9,322 bases of DNA from Actinomycetota bacterium (GTDB lineage Bacteria > Actinomycetota > Acidimicrobiia > Actinomarinales > Actinomarinaceae), in the NCBI GenBank assembly GCA_027729925.1, contig JAQCEB010000027.1, forward strand, positions 1-9,322, in the 5' to 3' direction. The notes under the pieces were generated by a model that was not told the DNA's origin, searched no databases, and saw nothing but the letters and a program-made list of their open reading frames with translations. Both the position numbers and the translations under genes were made by a program. Below are positions 5,469 to 9,322 of this stretch, one piece after another. Numbering within the stretch: position 1 is the stretch's first letter; each line of letters opens with the position of its first letter.

Positions 5469-6197
5469 ATGAATAAAATTATTTCATCCAAAAATTTAAC
5501 AAAAACTTATGGAGAAAAAGAAACAAGTGTTATAGCTTTAAATGAAATAAATATTGAGTTTGAAGAAAACCAATTTACAGCCATCATGGGTCCATCAGGC
5601 TCTGGTAAATCAACCCTTCTACATTGTTTAGCTGGATTAGATAGGCCGACTTCTGGTCAAATATTTCTAAAAGGTACAGATATTTCAACCCTTAATGACA
5701 AACAGTTAACAAAGATGAGAAGAGATAGTTTTGGTTTTATATTTCAAGCATTTAATTTAATTCCAACATTAACAGCAGAAGAAAATATCTCTCTACCAGC
5801 TTCAATCTCTGGAAAAAAGCCAGACCAAGAATGGATAAAAGAGGTTGTTAAGGCTGTTGATATTGGAGACAGACTAACGCATCGTCCAAATGAACTTTCT
5901 GGAGGACAACAGCAAAGAGTTGCAGCTGCTAGAGCTATGGCAACAAAGCCAGAAGTAATTTTTGCTGACGAACCATCGGGAAATTTAGATTCAAAATCTA
6001 GTAAAGAGTTATTAACTTTTATGAAGTCTGTTGTTGAAACATTGAGCCAAACAATCATAATGGTTACACATGATCCCTTTGCAGCTTCGTTTGCCGAAAG
6101 AGTAGTTATGTTAAAAGATGGTAAGATTGCTAGTGATTTATTGAAACCAAGTCATGAAGCGATTATTGCTGAAATAGCTTCTTTATCTGAGGTGTAA
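5469..6197 (+). CDS. ABC transporter ATPase, MacB/LolD type
   Basis: A 242-residue nucleotide-binding subunit with every ATPase motif intact: Walker A GPSGSGKST (41-49), Q-loop Gln93, signature LSGGQ (143-147), Walker B IFADEPSGNLD (164-174) with catalytic Glu168, and switch His201. The early SGNLDS after Walker B and the overall length are typical of the LolD/MacB/FtsE branch, whose members drive mechanotransmission rather than classic transport across the membrane. Its stop codon shares a base with the start of the permease gene (TAATG at 6195-6199), so the two are translationally coupled and form one complex, presumably a dimer of each subunit. The substrate cannot be told from the ATPase. 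Confidence 0.95.
   Translation: MNKIISSKNLTKTYGEKETSVIALNEINIEFEENQFTAIMGPSGSGKSTLLHCLAGLDRPTSGQIFLKGTDISTLNDKQLTKMRRDSFGFIFQAFNLIPTLTAEENISLPASISGKKPDQEWIKEVVKAVDIGDRLTHRPNELSGGQQQRVAAARAMATKPEVIFADEPSGNLDSKSSKELLTFMKSVVETLSQTIIMVTHDPFAASFAERVVMLKDGKIASDLLKPSHEAIIAEIASLSEV
6189..6192 (+). promoter_or_regulatory. Ribosome binding site for the coupled permease start
   Basis: GAGG, 4 bases before ATG 6197 and inside the last codons of the ATPase gene. It is one of the few Shine-Dalgarno sequences in the window, as expected for a gene internal to an operon, and supports the overlapping start. Confidence 0.6.
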
Positions 6198-8812
6198 TGT
6201 TTGGTTTTACCAAAAGACCGCTCCTATTAATTGCTTGGAAAAATCTCAAAACATATCCAGTTAGAATATTCTTAACAACCTCTTCTGTAATACTCGGTGT
6301 TGCTGTAATTATTGCATCTAGTATTTTTGCAGAATCAAATAAGAATGCTTTTGACAATCTATTTTCTGGGATATACGAAGGAATTGATTTAGTCGTTCAG
6401 CCTGTACAAGAAGGTTTTGCTGAAGGTTTTGAAGGTAATGGAGGCCAAGGCCCTATCTCCTTTGATATTAAAAAAATATCAGATTCAAGAATTAAAGAAA
6501 TACAACAAATAGTTGGAGTTAAAGATGCATGGGGTGAAGTTTTAGGTTTTGCTCAATTTATAAAAGTTGTAGATGGAGAAACTGTTTTAATTAGTAACGG
6601 ATTTGCTCCAACATTTGGCGGGGCATGGGATACTTCTCCATTTGCTCCACAGTGGAGATTAACTGTAGGCAATCCACCAACAAATACAAAAGAAGTAGTT
6701 ATGGATGCTGTAACCGCTAAGAATCATGATTTTACAGTTGGAGATAAAGTTACAATTTTAGCTGGTGCAACCCCAGCAACATTTACAATTGTTGGAATTG
6801 CAGAATTTGCCAATGTTGGAACACCTGGGGGTGCATCATTCGCGCTATTTGAATTTAGAACAGCACAAAAACTTTTAGACTCTATTGGCGAAGTAGATCT
6901 TATTAATGTAGTTATTGAAAACAATGCTGATATTGAAATAGTAAGAAATTTAATTTCAGCTTTAGATGTTGAAAATTTGAATGTTATTAATGCACAAGAA
7001 GCAGCTGCTGAACAAGCAAACTCTATAAAACAAGGACTTGATTTTTTTAATACGATATTAAATGTATTTGCAGGAATAGCTATATTTGTTGGTGCATTTA
7101 TTATCCAAAACACTTTTAGAATAATTCTTCTTCAAAGAACTAAAGAGTTGTCACTACTTAGAGCTTTGGGTACTTCAAAAAGACAAATATATCGACTAGT
7201 CATTTCTGAATCTTTATTTATGTCAATTGTTGGTTCTGGACTAGGTGTAGGTCTTGGAATAGGTCTAGCTGTTGCAGTTAAAGAGGGATTAAAATATTTT
7301 GAATTTGGTTTACCTGATGGACCTTTGGTATTAACTCCATCAGCTGCAATAACTGGAATAGCTATAGGTATAACAGTTACAGTCTTATCTTCAATACTTC
7401 CAGCAAGAAAAGCATCACAAGTTAGTCCACTAGAAGCTATTAGAGATAGCATCTCAACACCAAAGAGAAAATCTCTATTGTTGAGACTTTTGCTTGGAAG
7501 TATGGTGTCTTTATTTGGATTTGTAACTCTTTTTGGAGTTCTATATGAGTTTTTGGATTTACCGAATTTAACTTCATTACAGCAAGTTGGACTGGGTGCA
7601 GCTGTTATATTTATAGGAATTTCTATTATCACTCCATCAATAACTAAACCTTTTGTTTTGCTTTTTGATAAAGTATATAAATTGTTATTTGGAATACTAG
7701 GAAAATTAGCAACAGAAAATTCAAAACGAACTCCTAGAAGAACGGCATCTACAGCATCAGCATTAATGATTGGTTTGACTTTAATTTCACTTGCAAATGT
7801 GATTACAACATCTTTTAAGGCTCAAGCAACAGAGTTGGTTGAAGAAGTTGTTTTAGCTGATTATCAAGTTAGTGCTGCTCAAGTTTTTTCATCTCCAGGT
7901 ATTCCTACTGGATTATCCGAAGAACTATTAGCACTAGATGAAGTAACAAAGCTTTCACGTTCAAGAGCTACAATTGTAGGATTTGAAGATAGGCCACTGA
8001 TTTTAGGTGCTGTTGATGAAACTGTATTTGATTTAATTAAAACAGAAGATATTGCTGGTTCAAAAGAAGCTTTCTTAAAACAAGACGCAATTGGTGTGTT
8101 AAAACAAAAAGCAGAAAGAGACAATATTCAAATTGGTGACCAAATAACCCTTACAATTCCTGAAAAAGGAGATCAAACCTTTACAGTTTCTTATATTTTT
8201 GATTGGTCTACACCACCTCCAGCTGAGTTTTTTTTACTACTGAATAACCATGATTTTTTTACAAACGATTCACTTGATACAGAAATATATTTTAATGTTG
8301 TTGAGAAGTCTGAAACAGTTGATAAATTAATCAATGAAATTGTAGATAAGTACCCAGGTGTAGCTGTTAGAGACCAAGATGGTTTAGTAGAGGAAGCTAA
8401 TAATCAGATACAACAACTCTTAAATGTAATTTATGGTTTCTTATCTATTTCAATATTTGTAGCTCTTTTTGGTATTACTAATACTTTGTCCCTATCTGTT
8501 TATGAAAGGACAAGGGAAATTGGACTCATGAGAGCGATTGGAACATATAGAAAACAGATCAGGAGAATGATCTTTATTGAGTCTTCAATAATTTCTATTT
8601 TCGGTGCTTTCCTTGGAACAAGTCTAGGAATATTTTTTGCATGGAGTTTAATTCAGGCGTTAGCAGATGAGGGGTTTAGTGTTTTTAGAGTTTCTCTCAG
8701 TCAAACTATTTTATGGATTGCAATTGCTATAGTTGCTGGTGTAATTGCAGCAATACTACCTGCAATTAAAGCCTCGAGACAAAATATTTTAGAAGCTATT
8801 TCCTACGAGTAG
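6197..8812 (+). CDS. FtsX-like ABC permease with two ectodomains (MacB superfamily)
   Basis: An 871-residue permease with ten predicted membrane segments (about 25-45, 285-305, 335-360, 380-400, 430-450, 463-485, 515-537, 743-762, 793-815 and 837-856). A large ectodomain lies at 46-280 and a second at 540-740. Each half ends in an FtsX domain; the repeat is visible as RTKELSLLRALGTSKRQI (314-331) against RTREIGLMRAIGTYRKQI (771-788), and as SSILPARKAS against AAILPAIKAS. This layout is common for actinobacterial permeases of this superfamily and in effect joins two four-segment subunits with an added linker. Such pairs extrude lipids, peptides or drugs, or extract lipoproteins from the outer leaflet; nothing visible here decides which. 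No outer-membrane or membrane-fusion partner is present, in keeping with a monoderm cell. Confidence 0.93.
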   Translation: MFGFTKRPLLLIAWKNLKTYPVRIFLTTSSVILGVAVIIASSIFAESNKNAFDNLFSGIYEGIDLVVQPVQEGFAEGFEGNGGQGPISFDIKKISDSRIKEIQQIVGVKDAWGEVLGFAQFIKVVDGETVLISNGFAPTFGGAWDTSPFAPQWRLTVGNPPTNTKEVVMDAVTAKNHDFTVGDKVTILAGATPATFTIVGIAEFANVGTPGGASFALFEFRTAQKLLDSIGEVDLINVVIENNADIEIVRNLISALDVENLNVINAQEAAAEQANSIKQGLDFFNTILNVFAGIAIFVGAFIIQNTFRIILLQRTKELSLLRALGTSKRQIYRLVISESLFMSIVGSGLGVGLGIGLAVAVKEGLKYFEFGLPDGPLVLTPSAAITGIAIGITVTVLSSILPARKASQVSPLEAIRDSISTPKRKSLLLRLLLGSMVSLFGFVTLFGVLYEFLDLPNLTSLQQVGLGAAVIFIGISIITPSITKPFVLLFDKVYKLLFGILGKLATENSKRTPRRTASTASALMIGLTLISLANVITTSFKAQATELVEEVVLADYQVSAAQVFSSPGIPTGLSEELLALDEVTKLSRSRATIVGFEDRPLILGAVDETVFDLIKTEDIAGSKEAFLKQDAIGVLKQKAERDNIQIGDQITLTIPEKGDQTFTVSYIFDWSTPPPAEFFLLLNNHDFFTNDSLDTEIYFNVVEKSETVDKLINEIVDKYPGVAVRDQDGLVEEANNQIQQLLNVIYGFLSISIFVALFGITNTLSLSVYERTREIGLMRAIGTYRKQIRRMIFIESSIISIFGAFLGTSLGIFFAWSLIQALADEGFSVFRVSLSQTILWIAIAIVAGVIAAILPAIKASRQNILEAISYE

Positions 8813-8865
8813 TAGCAAAAACAAAGTTAGCTACTCAGATTCTTAAAAAATAAAAAGTCTTTTTT
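8811..8865 (+). terminator. Weak candidate terminator after the ABC operon
   Basis: AGTAGC at 8811-8816 pairs with GCTACT at 8830-8835 around a 13-base loop, starting at the permease stop codon. A second AT-only stem AAAAAG/CTTTTT (8852-8864) with a T run follows 16 bases later. Neither is a textbook terminator, since the first lacks an adjacent T tract and the second has almost no loop. Together they are the only termination-like structure in the 101-bp gap. Confidence 0.3.
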
Positions 8866-8901
8866 AGTTAGATAGTTTTACGAATAACTTAGAAAGTACA
8901 A

Positions 8902-8907
8902 TAATAT
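8902..8907 (+). promoter_or_regulatory. -10 element for the M20 peptidase gene
   Basis: TAATAT lies 6 bases before ATG 8914, again the spacing expected for a leaderless transcript. An alternative TACAAT at 8897-8902 overlaps it by one base and would leave a leader of about four bases. No ribosome binding site is visible. Confidence 0.42.
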
Positions 8908-8913
8908 ATCGAT

Positions 8914-9322
8914 ATGTCAGTTGAAGAAATTACAAAACTCTTATCAGAATTAGTTGAGATTCCATCTATAAGCTCTGACAAAGCCCATAGGGAAGATGTT
9001 GATTCTTCAGCCCAATACGTTGAAAACTTATTTGCAGGTCTTGGTTTAAATACTCAAATTATCAAAGTTGCTGGAGGAAAACCAGCTGTAATTGCCCAAA
9101 CTCAAATTGATCCATCAAGAAAGACTATTCTTCTATATGCACACCATGATGTTCAGCCTGTTGGGGATATTTCATTATGGGATACAGAACCATTCAAACC
9201 TGTTATTAAAGAAGGACGACTATATGGACGAGGTTCAGGTGACAATAAAGCTGGTGTTGTAGTTCATTATTTTGTTGTAAAACAACTCTTAGAAAACTTA
9301 CCAGTAAATATAAAAGTCTTTA
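8914..9322 (+). CDS. M20-family zinc peptidase (dipeptidase-like), 5' part
   Basis: The gene runs off the window end after 136 codons. It starts at ATG 8914. The opening (EEITKLLSELVEIPSISS) is the usual N terminus of M20 peptidases. YAHHDVQPVG at 75-84 supplies the first metal ligand His77 and Asp79, and GRGSGDNKAG at 105-114 supplies the bridging ligand Asp110. The HxDVQP form is typical of the dipeptidase/carnosinase-like subgroup (M20A/F) rather than ArgE or DapE. Such enzymes are cytosolic, bind two zinc or manganese ions and split di- or small peptides. Substrate cannot be predicted without the C-terminal half. It follows the ABC operon on the same strand with a 101-bp gap and probably has its own promoter. 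Confidence 0.9.
   Translation, partial: MSVEEITKLLSELVEIPSISSDKAHREDVDSSAQYVENLFAGLGLNTQIIKVAGGKPAVIAQTQIDPSRKTILLYAHHDVQPVGDISLWDTEPFKPVIKEGRLYGRGSGDNKAGVVVHYFVVKQLLENLPVNIKVF

Noticed and set aside
6724..7632. Minus-strand frames opposite the FtsX-like permease
   Set aside because: Ser/Ile/Pro-rich translations without domain features, as expected for the complement of a real coding sequence.
5469..8812. ABC pair as a dedicated antimicrobial-peptide resistance (BceAB) system
   Set aside because: BceB permeases have ten segments but one large ectodomain between segments 7 and 8, whereas this has two ectodomains; no two-component system lies nearby.
1..9322. Alternative genetic code (TGA as tryptophan)
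   Set aside because: No complete gene ends in TGA, which drew attention, but tryptophan is encoded by TGG throughout and no reading frame needs TGA read-through; AT-rich genomes simply favour TAA and TAG.

Overview
The window is AT-rich chromosomal DNA with tightly packed, ordinary-looking genes and no sign of mobile elements, RNA genes or CRISPR. The best guess for the source is a streamlined, low-GC, free-living bacterium with actinobacterial affinities, such as a marine actinobacterium of the Actinomarinales type. The reasons are: the uppS tail resembles the actinobacterial short-chain cis-prenyltransferases; the Fur protein is FurB/Zur-like and its putative boxes resemble actinobacterial Zur boxes; the FtsX-type permease has the 10-segment, two-ectodomain layout common in actinobacteria; and most genes have a TANNNT-type -10 element only 6-10 bases before the start codon, which points to leaderless mRNAs. 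This assignment is an inference by eye and no search was run.

Layout. (1) 1-83 is the 3' end of a cis-prenyltransferase gene (uppS-like). (2) 149-1423, plus strand, is a membrane-embedded Ste24/M48 zinc protease. (3) 1409-2644, minus strand, is a polytopic membrane protein of uncertain function that converges on and overlaps the protease gene. (4) 2645-2880 is a spacer that may hold a tiny broken membrane-peptide frame. (5) 2881 to 3312 or 3333, minus strand, is a Fur/Zur-family metalloregulator. (6) 3335-3381 is a twin palindromic operator lying between divergent promoters. (7) 3399-4928, plus strand, is a ZIP metal transporter carrying a His/Asp-rich tail, a Gmad2-like Ig-fold domain and a cupredoxin-like domain. 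(8) 4942-5418, plus strand, is a YbaK/EbsC-type deacylase, probably co-transcribed with the transporter. (9) 5469-6197 and 6197-8812 are an overlapping ABC ATPase and FtsX-like permease pair of the MacB/LolCDE superfamily. (10) From 8914 to the window end is the 5' part of an M20 zinc peptidase.

The most interesting part is the metal-homeostasis module at 2881-4928. A Fur-family repressor gene faces a ZIP importer gene, and two identical TGAGAA-N3-TTCTCA palindromes, 22 bp apart, sit over both promoters. The importer has unusual extra domains, predicted to be outside the cell: an acidic/histidine linker that appears to have grown by a recent 21-bp tandem duplication, then two beta-sandwich domains, the last with a histidine cluster. 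The simplest reading is that metal shortage, most likely of zinc, releases the repressor and turns on an importer with its own extracytoplasmic metal-capture tail. The neighbouring 411-aa membrane protein, with five conserved-looking histidines in membrane segments, could belong to the same metal physiology, but that link is weak.
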